Source: Streptomyces sp. AC1-42W (GTDB taxonomy: Bacteria > Actinomycetota > Actinomycetes > Streptomycetales > Streptomycetaceae). From it: DNA of 64,000 nt. A program made the translations under genes and the position numbers. Positions 51,576 to 59,491 of the stretch are shown here, piece by piece; position 1 is the stretch's first letter, and every line of letters begins with the position of its first letter. The notes under the pieces were generated by a model, which saw only the letters and a program-made list of their open reading frames with translations, did not search any database and had not been told where the DNA came from. The stretch is taken from NCBI RefSeq assembly GCF_003248355.1, contig NZ_QKWY01000001.1, forward strand, positions 496,001 through 560,000, read 5' to 3'.

Positions 51576-51740
51576 CTAATGGGGGTTGTCGTCCCCCGCG
51601 TCGCAGGAGCACTCCGCGCTCTCGACGACGTCGTCCAGGTCCGAGACGAGTGTGACGGCGGCCGAGGCCACCGGGGGCGCGGCGCGGCGGGCACTACTGG
51701 GCGAACCGGTCAGGATCTGCACCGGTACGGGTCCGGTCAT
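51576..51740 (-). CDS. Candidate RiPP precursor peptide
   Basis: 54 residues, ATG 51740 overlapping the radical SAM stop (ATGA), which argues that the frame is translated. The N-terminal part is Ala/Pro/Ser-rich (VPVQILTGSPSSARRAAPPV); the centre is leader-like and acidic (VTLVSDLDDVVESAE); the end holds the only two cysteines in CSCDAGDDNPH. Tandem Cys and Asp at the C-terminus next to a SPASM enzyme is the layout of radical-SAM-modified peptides. No known precursor family is recognised with confidence. Confidence 0.65.
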   Translation of the reverse strand: MTGPVPVQILTGSPSSARRAAPPVASAAVTLVSDLDDVVESAECSCDAGDDNPH

Positions 51741-52864
51741 GAGGTCACCTTCTCCTTTTCTCCGTGCTGGCAGTAGCTGTGCAGCGGCGCCTTCGCCTTC
51801 TGGTAGTGCTTGGCCAGAGGGCGGCAGACCCGGCATGTGCCGGACAGGGCGCAGCCCTCGCACCCTCCGGTGCGAAGCATCAGACGGTCGGCGATCGCGC
51901 CGAGCCGTCGCAGTCCTTCGATGCCTTCGGCCATGAGGTCGATCCGGTCGTCGCGGCCGACCTTGCAGATCGACACCTTGGCGTGAGGGTCGGCGTGGAA
52001 AAAGGTGTGGCCGGCATTGCATCCGGCGAACGGCTTGCGTCGGCGCAGGTGTTCGGCCGACTGGGCGAGGAGCGGCTCCCCGCCGCCGTAGATGGTGGGC
52101 GTCATGTTCGTGTACGCGTGGTTCTCGACGTCCCACTCGCTTGCGAGCGCAGTCATCGCATCGGCCTCGGAAGCGTTGTCCTCGGTCACCACGACGTTGA
52201 TACGCAGTGGCAGGCCGGCCTCCCGCGCAGCATCCATGCCCCGCCGGAACGCCTTCCACGCGCCGCGCCGCTGGGTGAGCGCGTCGAAGGACGTCTCGCT
52301 CGCACCGTACATGCTGACGACGAGCCGATACGGCGGGCAGTCACGGAACAGGTCGAGGAGGTCCGGCCGCCACAGCAGCGAGCCGTTGGTCGAGACGGTG
52401 AGCATCATCCCGGACAGCCAGGCGTATCGGTAGGCGTCCTGGAAATGCGGGTCCATGGTCGGTTCGCCGCCGGTGATCTGGAGCCAGAGGACGCCGGCCT
52501 CGCGCATGATGTCCAGCAACCGCACCTTGTCCTCCCAAGGGAGGCCGGAGAAGGGGCGTTCACCGAGATAGCAGTGCTTGCAGCCGAAGTTGCAGCCGAG
52601 GTTGATCTCCCAAGAGGCCCGGCAGTAGCCGTAGGGGGACGGCTCGCGGACCAGGACGGTGCCCTGCGCGGGCAGCCCGGCCACGTCCACGCCCCAGCTT
52701 GCCCACGCGGTGTCGGACAGCCAGCCCGGCACGACCTGGTCAGCCACAGCAGCGTCCCGGAGCTGCTCATAGTGATCGGCAGGGATGCGAGCCCCCGCGC
52801 GGGCACCGGGCTTGAGGAGTAGGTGCCCGTCAAGGAACGGGGAAGCGATCAGAGCATGGGCCAT
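51737..52864 (-). CDS. Radical SAM/SPASM peptide-modifying enzyme
   Basis: 375 residues from ATG 52864, with GGAAGGAGGG upstream. The radical SAM cluster motif is CNFGCKHC, followed by QITGGEPTMDP and VVSMYGAS. The C-terminal SPASM-like part has many Cys: FAGCNAGHTFFHADPHAKVS, then ICKVGRDD, GGCEGCALSGTCRVCRPLAK and YCQHGEKEK, enough for one or two extra [4Fe-4S] clusters. The N-terminal 90 residues (LLLKPGARAGARIPADHYEQ) could be a peptide-binding region. It is expected to form C-C, C-S or similar bonds in the coupled downstream peptide. Confidence 0.88.
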   Translation of the reverse strand: MAHALIASPFLDGHLLLKPGARAGARIPADHYEQLRDAAVADQVVPGWLSDTAWASWGVDVAGLPAQGTVLVREPSPYGYCRASWEINLGCNFGCKHCYLGERPFSGLPWEDKVRLLDIMREAGVLWLQITGGEPTMDPHFQDAYRYAWLSGMMLTVSTNGSLLWRPDLLDLFRDCPPYRLVVSMYGASETSFDALTQRRGAWKAFRRGMDAAREAGLPLRINVVVTEDNASEADAMTALASEWDVENHAYTNMTPTIYGGGEPLLAQSAEHLRRRKPFAGCNAGHTFFHADPHAKVSICKVGRDDRIDLMAEGIEGLRRLGAIADRLMLRTGGCEGCALSGTCRVCRPLAKHYQKAKAPLHSYCQHGEKEKVTS

Positions 52865-53038
52865 CAGTGGCCCTCCTTCCGGACCGGGAAACGTGCCGGG
52901 ACGCGCCGCCGGACGCATGACAAGTTCTCGGATTGCGTGTCCGTGCGGCCATGACCAGGACCGTAAGGAATCCGATGGCGCGCCCGCGCGCCGATTGGGC
53001 CGGATTGCGTGAGCCTCCGCAGGGTTGGGGCTGATTGC

Positions 53039-53881
53039 TCACACGAGGTCGAGCGACGCCCGTGCGCGAGCGATGAGCCGATGCGCCGGCGCCCCGTACA
53101 CCGCGCCCTCGTCGAGCCCGTCCCACACCCGGCCGTACAGGGCGACGTCCTCGGCCGATTCCAACGTGTACTCCGTGTTGATCGTTTCGACGACGACTCT
53201 CTCCTCGTCGAACATCCAGAAACCGTGCTTCGGGCTGAGCTTGAGCCGCACGCCGAACGGCACAATGCCAAGCCCGACCGTGCTCATGCCGATCAGCCCG
53301 ACGAGCCGGTCGAGCTGCCCCGCCATCACGTCCGGCGGACACACCAGGGCGTGAAGCACTCCCTCCCAGATCAGGACCCGGAATGTCTTACCCGGCTCGT
53401 ACAGCACCTCTTGCCGCTTCATACGCGCCCGGACAGCCTCGTCCGTATCCCGTGGCGAATGCATCAACTCGGCGTTTCCCACGAGCAAATGGCGAGCGTA
53501 CTCCGGAGTCTGAAACAACCCCGGGATCACGGTCGCCTCGTAGCCGCGCACCGTCGACGTACGTCGGTACTCGGCCACGTACCGATCCTGCACACTCCGG
53601 TGCCCGGACGAGAGCTGCCGCCGCCACGATCGGTGCTGCGACTCCAGCCCCCGCAACCGACTCTTCAGGTCGGCGGCCTCGGCCGGCGATCCCACGGCCG
53701 CGGCCCACGCTTCGAGATCCGCAGGCGTCGCCGTCTGCTTCCCGTTTTCCAGCCGCGACACCTTCGACCGCTGCCAGCCGAGCAGCGCGGCCACGCCCTT
53801 CCCGTCGAACCCGGCCTCGGCGCGCAGCTCACGCAGCCGCGCGCCGAGCGCCTCACGGGCCGTCTGGAAGTCGGTGCTCAC
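53039..53881 (-). CDS. XRE-family regulator with DUF5753
   Basis: 280 residues from GTG 53881. The helix-turn-helix is ALGARLRELRAEAGFDGKGV, then LGWQRSKVSRLENGKQTAT. The C-terminal DUF5753 has VIPGLFQTPEYARHLLVGNA and ALVCPPDVMAGQLDRLVGLI. Such proteins are abundant in Streptomyces and pair with small partner proteins; some control development or secondary metabolism. The start overlaps the DUF6879 stop (GTGA). It is upstream of the radical SAM operon with a 174-base gap, and may regulate it. Confidence 0.9.
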   Translation of the reverse strand: MSTDFQTAREALGARLRELRAEAGFDGKGVAALLGWQRSKVSRLENGKQTATPADLEAWAAAVGSPAEAADLKSRLRGLESQHRSWRRQLSSGHRSVQDRYVAEYRRTSTVRGYEATVIPGLFQTPEYARHLLVGNAELMHSPRDTDEAVRARMKRQEVLYEPGKTFRVLIWEGVLHALVCPPDVMAGQLDRLVGLIGMSTVGLGIVPFGVRLKLSPKHGFWMFDEERVVVETINTEYTLESAEDVALYGRVWDGLDEGAVYGAPAHRLIARARASLDLV

Positions 53882-54414
53882 GTGGACGAACGTACCCGTG
53901 CCCACGCCTCCGCCGCAGGCACCGCGAAATGCCAGGCAGCATCCCGTGCCCGACACGTGGCCAGCACCTCCACGGGGTCCTCGGTCACCTCGACACCGAC
54001 CGTCGTGTCGGTGTCGTCGATGTGAAACCGGACCAGCACCCGGGAGTCGAACAACCACAGGTCGAAGTCAGGCAGTCCGAGCCGCTTCGCCCCGGCCCGA
54101 GGCAACACCCGGATGTCCTCCCCGGACTCGATGTTGCCGCGCGCGGTCGCCATGAGGAACAGCTGCCCATCCGTCGGCGGATCGTCGACCACCCGGACCC
54201 GCGAGAACCGCTTCCCCGCCGCTGTCTGTGCCCGCACATTCACATTCCACGAGTGCCCCGGCTCCACCTCCGGCAATACCCCCCGTACGAACGCCTTGAA
54301 CCGCTCGCCCTCCCGGTCCGACGCATACCCCCGGCGCGTCTCCAACCGCCATGCCGTGTGCTCGAAATCCGTGAACAGGTGGGCGATCTCGTCGAAAGAG
54401 ACCAGGCCAGGCAC
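53878..54414 (-). CDS. DUF6879 family protein
   Basis: 178 residues. VSFDEIAHLFTDFEHTAWRL, ETRRGYASDREGERFKAFVR and DFDLWLFDSRVLVRFHIDDT are the marks of the family, which almost always sits next to XRE/DUF5753 genes in Streptomyces. The function is unknown; a partner or signal-modulating role is guessed from the pairing. Part of its coding sequence (54041-54099) is duplicated at 56621 beyond the IS1380 element. Confidence 0.8.
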   Translation of the reverse strand: MPGLVSFDEIAHLFTDFEHTAWRLETRRGYASDREGERFKAFVRGVLPEVEPGHSWNVNVRAQTAAGKRFSRVRVVDDPPTDGQLFLMATARGNIESGEDIRVLPRAGAKRLGLPDFDLWLFDSRVLVRFHIDDTDTTVGVEVTEDPVEVLATCRARDAAWHFAVPAAEAWARVRSST

Positions 54415-54417
54415 GCG

Positions 54418-54642
54418 CTACTCCTTCACCTGCGGCTCGTCATCGCTCGGTGCGAACCGCGTCAGTAATTCCCGCGGCACGCGCACGAACGTCTCGCTCG
54501 GCTTCACGTCCCGAAGCTGCGCGAGATGCTCGGGGTCCGTCTCGATCTCGCCCTGTACGAGGATCTCGCCCGTCTCGACGACCTCGTACAGCGTGGGGCA
54601 GTTGCCGTGCTCCGACGTCGTACCGATGAACCTGAGTGTCAT
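54418..54642 (-). CDS. Small hypothetical protein of the XRE/DUF6879 trio
   Basis: 74 residues from ATG 54642. MTLRFIGTTSEHGNCPTLYE, ETGEILVQGEIETDPEHLAQ and FVRVPRELLTRF are typical of short proteins encoded just ahead of DUF6879 and XRE genes. No function is known. The stop is 3 bases from the DUF6879 start, so the three genes form one operon. Confidence 0.75.
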   Translation of the reverse strand: MTLRFIGTTSEHGNCPTLYEVVETGEILVQGEIETDPEHLAQLRDVKPSETFVRVPRELLTRFAPSDDEPQVKE

Positions 54643-54917
54643 CTGTCCGCCTCCGTCCTGGCTGATGAGAGACCCAGAATGTTTCGGATCGCGCACGCCT
54701 GCACAAGGATTGCGGGAGATTGCGCGTGCCGCCCGGCCGCGAACTCGTTGCGCGCAATCCGCCTGAGAGTGAGCACGGTAGTTGTCGTCTGCGGCTCTGT
54801 TCAGAGGACAGGGGCCGTTGCATGATCGTGTTTCGTCCGGTGTGCTGTGCCGGCCCGTCTTTGGTTGGGGACATCCCGGTTCGGGCGAGGGTGGACGCAG
54901 CACAGACACGGTCTCAG

Positions 54918-56577
54918 CCTCGATCCACCGCGTGAATTCTGATCTTCGGTATCGGGCGGGCTCGGGGTGATCTTTCGGGGTGCGGGCAGCGCGATGGGCC
55001 GGGTGGCCGTCCGGTGCGGGGTCTCCGAGGTTCTTCCAGGTCGTGGGCGGTCAGGTCGAGCGTGTGGTTCAGGTGAGCATGCGCTGGCCGGTGGCTGTCC
55101 ACAGGTCGGTGAAGTCGTCGGCCCGGCGCCAGCGTTCGGGCAGGTGGAGGGTGACGCGGCGGGCGCCGGTGGCGATCCGGGCGGGGATGTTGATCAGGTG
55201 GCGTCGGATGGTGCCGGTCCTCGCCCTGGCGTGGAAGGCGGAGGCGAGGTGGCCGCTGGCGCGGGTGAGGTTGTAGGCGGTGGCTGTGAGGGTGAGCCAG
55301 GCGGCGTTCGCGGTGAACTTCCCCGACGGCAGGTGGGCGAGCGCGGAGTTTTCCAGGTCGGCGAAGACCTGCTCGATGACGGCGTGTTCGCGGTGCATGG
55401 GTTCGGCCTGGGCCAGGACGAAGGGGCTGTCGGTGAAGATGACGTGGTGACGCCAGACGCCGAAGAGCTGGGCCTGCCCCTCGGGCACGCTCTTGGGGTT
55501 CAGGCGCTTCACCCGGCGCACGATCAGCCGGGCGGTGGTGTGGAACGCCTTCTTCTTGCTGGTGAACGCGGTGAAGGGGACCTCGGCGATCTCCGCGTCG
55601 GAGATCCAGCGTTCCTCGTCGGCGTCCCAGACGGCGGCGGCGTACTTGATCGGTGTCCAGGCGTCCTCGGGAACGGTGGCGATGGCCTCGCGGATCTTCT
55701 TCCTGACCGCGACCGCGAGCGAGAACCGTGCGCCGGCCTTGCGGCAGACGTCGACGACCTTGTGGGAGAAGTACGCGGAGTCGGCGCGGACGATGATCTG
55801 TGCGGTGATGCCCATCGCCCGCACCACCGCAAGGGCCTCGCGCAGCAGACTTGCCGCACCCTTGCCGGAACCCGCCGAGCCCTTGCGCAGCCTGGTGGCC
55901 ACGATCACCGGCGCGCAGGTGCCCGTCTTGACGGTGACGATCTGGAAGTGCAGGCCGCGCTGTTTGGTGTAGCCGAAGGAGGCGCCCTGCTTGGCCGGGC
56001 CGTAGACCTGCTTGACCTTGGAGTCGATGTCGACGAACACCACCTCGTCCGCGGTGGGGACCAGGCCGGTGTGCGCGGCGAGATTGCACGTGAACGCCCG
56101 GGCGGCGGACTCCAGTTGGCGTACGTGCCCCCAGGTGAACGCGCGCAGGAACGTGCCCAGCGTGGACGGGGCACGCACCCCGCCGAACAACCGGGCCAGC
56201 CCACCATGACGCAGCACATCCAGGTCATCGATGCTGTCCGCCCCGGCCACCATCCCGCCCACGATCGACAGCGCCTTCGCGTCGGCGGCCGTCCCGGCAC
56301 CGTTCTTGGCGCCGGTGAGCTTCACCTTCTCGGCCACCAGGGCGGGCAGGCCGCACCGCTCGGCCAGCCGGATCGTGGGGATGAGCCCGGCATGCGCGAT
56401 CAGGTCGGGGTCGTCGAACGCGGCGAACAGCGCCGCCGGACTGTGGAAGACTTTCACTTACGAGGTGCCTTGCTTCGTGGGACTGATGAGAGCCTAGGAA
56501 CTCCCATCATCCCAGGTCAGCAGGCACCTCTTCTTATTTCCTCGTCCACAGACCCACTATCGCGCGGTGGATCCAGG
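54918..56577 (-). mobile_element. IS1380-family insertion sequence, about 1660 bp, with target duplication
   Basis: Terminal inverted repeats: CCTCGATCCACCGCG at the left (54918) and the reverse complement of CCTGGATCCACCGCG at the right (ending 56577). The flanks carry CTCAG on both sides (54913-54917 and 56578-56582), a 4-5 base target duplication as expected for this family. It separates the XRE/DUF6879 trio from the XRE/DUF397 pair. Confidence 0.88.
55069..56457 (-). CDS. IS1380-family transposase
   Basis: 462 residues. The start MKVFHSPAALFAAFDDPDLI leads into the DDE core: DEVVFVDIDSKVKQVYGPAK (first Asp), AQIIVRADSAYFSHKVVDVC (second Asp) and MHREHAVIEQVFADLENSAL (Glu region), typical of IS1380 (DDE_Tnp_1-like). 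Full length with intact ends, so potentially active. Confidence 0.93.
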   Translation of the reverse strand: MKVFHSPAALFAAFDDPDLIAHAGLIPTIRLAERCGLPALVAEKVKLTGAKNGAGTAADAKALSIVGGMVAGADSIDDLDVLRHGGLARLFGGVRAPSTLGTFLRAFTWGHVRQLESAARAFTCNLAAHTGLVPTADEVVFVDIDSKVKQVYGPAKQGASFGYTKQRGLHFQIVTVKTGTCAPVIVATRLRKGSAGSGKGAASLLREALAVVRAMGITAQIIVRADSAYFSHKVVDVCRKAGARFSLAVAVRKKIREAIATVPEDAWTPIKYAAAVWDADEERWISDAEIAEVPFTAFTSKKKAFHTTARLIVRRVKRLNPKSVPEGQAQLFGVWRHHVIFTDSPFVLAQAEPMHREHAVIEQVFADLENSALAHLPSGKFTANAAWLTLTATAYNLTRASGHLASAFHARARTGTIRRHLINIPARIATGARRVTLHLPERWRRADDFTDLWTATGQRMLT

Positions 56578-56620
56578 CTCAGGCCTCCGGCCGGCGACCC
56601 CACGCCTTCGCTGTAGCAGC

Positions 56621-56679
56621 CGGGAGTTGAACAACCACAGGCCGAAGTCAGGCCGTCCCCGCTGCTTCGCCCCGGCCCG
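56621..56679 (-). pseudogene. Fragment of a DUF6879 gene
   Basis: These 59 bases match 54041-54099, inside the DUF6879 gene, at roughly 88 percent by eye (shared GGGAGT-GA-ACAACCACAG and CTTCGCCCCGGCCCG). The rest of the gene is absent. It is the remnant of a second DUF6879 copy that once accompanied the XRE/DUF397 module on this side of the IS. Confidence 0.65.
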
Positions 56680-56741
56680 CACATGCACAGCCCCTTGAAG
56701 TTTTGTACAGGTCTGGCCGATCACTTGGGCCGGAGCAGGCG

Positions 56742-56776
56742 CGCGCCCCGCCGGCCGTAGTGGCCGGCGGGGCGCG
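56742..56776 (-). terminator. Strong hairpin terminator after the DUF397 gene
   Basis: A perfect 15-base stem (CGCGCCCCGCCGGCC with GGCCGGCGGGGCGCG) and a 5-base loop lies 14 bases beyond the DUF397 stop. Confidence 0.75.
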
Positions 56777-56789
56777 TGGCGGTTGTGGG

Positions 56790-57002
56790 TTACGCGTGGT
56801 TCTTGGCGTACTTCACGAGGGCGGTGAAGCCGGTGGGGGAGAGGGTCAGGTGCGGGCCGTTGGGGGCCTTGCTGTCGCGGACGAGGAACTCACCCGTGGC
56901 GACGGCATGTTCGGGCGCCCACTGGATGCACTGGCCACCCTGGGCGTCGCTGTAGGTGCTGCTGACCCAACGCACGTCACGCGGGTCCGGGGTGCTGCTC
57001 AT
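56790..57002 (-). CDS. DUF397 protein
   Basis: 70 residues. VRWVSSTYSDAQGGQCIQWA, then FLVRDSKAPNGPHLTLSPTG and FTALVKYAKNH, fits DUF397, the standard small partner of XRE/DUF5753 regulators in Streptomyces. Its start lies inside the 3' end of the XRE gene (26-base overlap), so translation is coupled. Related pairs act like toxin-antitoxin or development switches in S. coelicolor, from memory. Confidence 0.9.
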   Translation of the reverse strand: MSSTPDPRDVRWVSSTYSDAQGGQCIQWAPEHAVATGEFLVRDSKAPNGPHLTLSPTGFTALVKYAKNHA

Positions 57003-57825
57003 TCGCGTGGTCCTCCATGATCGAGTGAATAAGGCGCAGTGACCGGGCCTCCGACTCGGCCGAAGCGCGAAGCTGCTCGTACGTGGCCGTCCACTCCTGC
57101 ACGGCCGCCGTGGAGTCGTTCACACGCCCCTGCCCTGTCGTCTCCGAGTACAGGACTGTTGCCCCATCGGCTTGCGTAAGCATGGTAAACGGGAGCCCGG
57201 ACGCGGGAGCACCCGCTGTGAACGGCAGTACTTGCAGGGAGATATGGGGCTCGGCCGCCATTTCGATCAGATGCGCCAGCTGACCCGCCATGACGGTGGA
57301 ACTGCCGACGACCGTACGGAGTGCGGACTCGTGCAGGATCACCCACAGAAGGGGCGGATTCTCACGTTCCAGTATTTCCTGACGGCGCAGCCGGATCTCG
57401 ACCCTGTGCTTGATCTGAGCGTCCGTCTCGCGTGGATGCCCCGCCCGGTAGACGGCCTCGGCGTACTCCGGGGTCTGCAACGCACCCATGATGAAGGCGT
57501 TTGAATAGTCCTCGACCTTCGCCGCCGTCTTCTCCAGCTGGATGTACGGGATGAACCACTCGGGGTGACCGAGCTTGCTCAGCTTGGCGCGGAGGCGCTT
57601 GTACGTGCCCGGCGTGCCCGCCACGCGGTCCATCGCCTGCGCGAACGCCTCCGAGGCCAGCATGACCCCGTTCTCCACCTTGCTGACCTGCGCCTGCTGG
57701 TAGTGGAGCCGGTCCGCGAGCCCCGTTTGCGACAGCGACAGGGCCTCCCGTAACGCCCTGACCTCCTCGCCGAAGAACGCCGCGCCATTCGCGGGTTCGC
57801 AGTCCTGGTCCACAGGTTCGCTCAC
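56977..57825 (-). CDS. XRE-family regulator with DUF5753
   Basis: 282 residues from GTG 57825 (SEPVDQDCEPANGAAFF). The helix-turn-helix is VRALREALSLSQTGLADRLH, then YQQAQVSKVENGVMLAS. The DUF5753 region includes FIMGALQTPEYAEAVYRAGH and TVMAGQLAHLIEMAAEPHIS. It is paired with the overlapping DUF397 gene. It is a different lineage from the XRE gene at 53039, so the locus has two separate modules with an IS between. Confidence 0.9.
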   Translation of the reverse strand: MSEPVDQDCEPANGAAFFGEEVRALREALSLSQTGLADRLHYQQAQVSKVENGVMLASEAFAQAMDRVAGTPGTYKRLRAKLSKLGHPEWFIPYIQLEKTAAKVEDYSNAFIMGALQTPEYAEAVYRAGHPRETDAQIKHRVEIRLRRQEILERENPPLLWVILHESALRTVVGSSTVMAGQLAHLIEMAAEPHISLQVLPFTAGAPASGLPFTMLTQADGATVLYSETTGQGRVNDSTAAVQEWTATYEQLRASAESEARSLRLIHSIMEDHANEQHPGPA

Positions 57826-57979
57826 TTGTTCAACTCCCAACCATTCACCGGGCGTTGGAATCGCCGTAGACCTGTTGAGCGTACGCGTTCCGGCGTCATG
57901 GTGTGAGTAATTGGTAACAGAGAGCACGCGGCGCACACGGAGCGCAGCGGGCGCAACGAGGGCGTACGGGAGAGACGGC

Positions 57980-58213
57980 ATGGCAACGAACGACTGGCAG
58001 CGGATGGCGGACGAGAAGGTCGCGGAGGCCGAGCGGGCGCGCGACGAGCTGCGCGAGGCGCTGGGCGAGGCGGGGCTGAAGCTGCCGTCGCTGGGGATCG
58101 ACGCCATCTCGTGCGCCGGGCCGAACCCGTCGGCGCTGATCGATCTGGGGCGGTGCAACGTGGTCACGGCCCGTGCGCTGGCCGTGGCACTCCGGTCGGG
58201 CGGCGCGGTGTGA
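57980..58213 (+). CDS. Small hypothetical protein, helical
   Basis: 77 residues from ATG 57980. An amphipathic helix (WQRMADEKVAEAERARDELR) is followed by LPSLGIDAISCAGPNPSALI and NVVTARALAVALR. The type is common near XRE/DUF397 genes in Streptomyces, divergent from them. No function is known. The stop overlaps the next start (TGATG). Confidence 0.65.
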   Translation: MATNDWQRMADEKVAEAERARDELREALGEAGLKLPSLGIDAISCAGPNPSALIDLGRCNVVTARALAVALRSGGAV

Positions 58214-58584
58214 TGTTCCCTCCGGCCGTCGAGCGCCCCTGGCGCGACGCGTGGCCCCTGGCCGCACAGGCCGGCGACGGGAACGCGTGGGTGACGGGCA
58301 CGTGCTGGCTGTACTGCCGGCGTGAGGAGGTCGCGGTGCTGTGGGTCGGCGCCGTGGCCACGCCGGGCGCGACGGGCGACGTCTACGCCTGCGGCCCGTG
58401 CGTCGCGGAACTGGCCCGCATGGTCCGCCTCCAGGCCCATGTCCGGGACGGCATCGCGGCCCCGGCCGCCGCGCCCCGCCGACGCCACGCGACAACGGTG
58501 GTCGGAGCCTGCGAGCACCGGCGGATCGAACCCCGCGAGGGCAAGACCCACTGCGGTGAGTGCGGCCGCCAGTTGTATCTGTGA
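58213..58584 (+). CDS. Hypothetical Cys-rich protein
   Basis: 123 residues. Cys pairs occur in TCWLYCRREEVAVLWVGAVA, VYACGPCVAELARMV and, near the end, CEHRRIEPREGKTHCGECGR, which suggests one or two zinc sites. The family is not recognised. It is coupled to the preceding small gene and probably belongs to the same regulatory neighbourhood. Confidence 0.6.
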   Translation: MFPPAVERPWRDAWPLAAQAGDGNAWVTGTCWLYCRREEVAVLWVGAVATPGATGDVYACGPCVAELARMVRLQAHVRDGIAAPAAAPRRRHATTVVGACEHRRIEPREGKTHCGECGRQLYL

Positions 58585-58608
58585 CCCGTACGGGCCCCCG
58601 GTCCGCCG

Positions 58609-59292
58609 CTACCGGCCGCTCAGGGCGGTGACCAGGTCCGTCGCTTCGGGGATCAGGGCCGTTTCGGACGGGGACATCATCGGGTTGAGCGTGCGGCGGG
58701 TGGCCGCTTCGGCGAGGTGGTGGGCGGGGAGGCCGTCGTCGGCGGCCAGGCGCGGGACCAGCGCGGTCACCAGCAGCCGCGCGCCGTCCGCCGCAGGGTT
58801 CGCCGGGTCCACGGCGACCTGGGCCAGGACCAGCGCCGACATCGCCCGGTCCAGGGCGGGCGCCCCCTCCTCGGTGTTGCTCCAGTCGATCACCACGGGC
58901 CCGTCCGCCGTCAGCATCACGTTGTCCGGGTGCAGGTCCAGGTGCAGGACGCGGTCGTCCGGGTCGGGCGAGAGGCGGGCCGGGACGGTGTGCAGCTCGG
59001 CGAGGAGACCGGCCAGCAGTTCGGCGCCCTCCTCGGCGCCGACGTCCCCGGACATCAGGGACTCCAGCATCGTCGGCCCGTACAGCCGCTGGAGGACCAG
59101 ATCGCCGGGCCCGGCGGACGGCGGCTGCGGGCCGAGGCGGGGCACCGGATAGCCGGAGGCCGACAGATAGGACATCACGGGGAGTTCGCGGGCGGCGTCC
59201 ATACCGTCGCGGTAACGCCGCAGCACCCATGCCTCGTCCAGCTCGTACACATCCGCGTTGCGTCCGCTGCCCAGCAGTTGGCCTATGTGCAT
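58609..59292 (-). CDS. Aminoglycoside phosphotransferase-fold kinase
   Basis: 227 residues. LGSGRNADVYELDEAWVLRR carries the nucleotide loop, VLHLDLHPDNVMLTADGPVV the Brenner catalytic motif (HxDxxxxN), and VIDWSNTEEGAPALDRAMSA the metal-binding Asp. Such small APH-fold proteins phosphorylate antibiotics or metabolites; the substrate cannot be read from the sequence, and calling it a resistance gene would be guesswork. Confidence 0.85.
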   Translation of the reverse strand: MHIGQLLGSGRNADVYELDEAWVLRRYRDGMDAARELPVMSYLSASGYPVPRLGPQPPSAGPGDLVLQRLYGPTMLESLMSGDVGAEEGAELLAGLLAELHTVPARLSPDPDDRVLHLDLHPDNVMLTADGPVVIDWSNTEEGAPALDRAMSALVLAQVAVDPANPAADGARLLVTALVPRLAADDGLPAHHLAEAATRRTLNPMMSPSETALIPEATDLVTALSGR

Positions 59293-59491
59293 GAAGGGAA
59301 CCTACTCGGGCTCCGGGCAGGAGGGGAGGCCGGGCCCGGCGGGCCGCCGGGGCGCGGCTCGCGGGGGCCCCATAACGCGATGCGATGGGGAGGACGGGAT
59401 CTCCTGAAGATGACGTGTACGCGGCTACCTTGGCGGCGAATTCCCCCGCACTGCTTCCCCCCGAAGCGATCCCCAGAACAAGGAGAGTTCC

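Noticed and set aside
58609..59292. Calling the APH-fold gene an antibiotic resistance gene
   Set aside because: The fold is clear but the substrate is not; the neighbours give no support for a resistance role.
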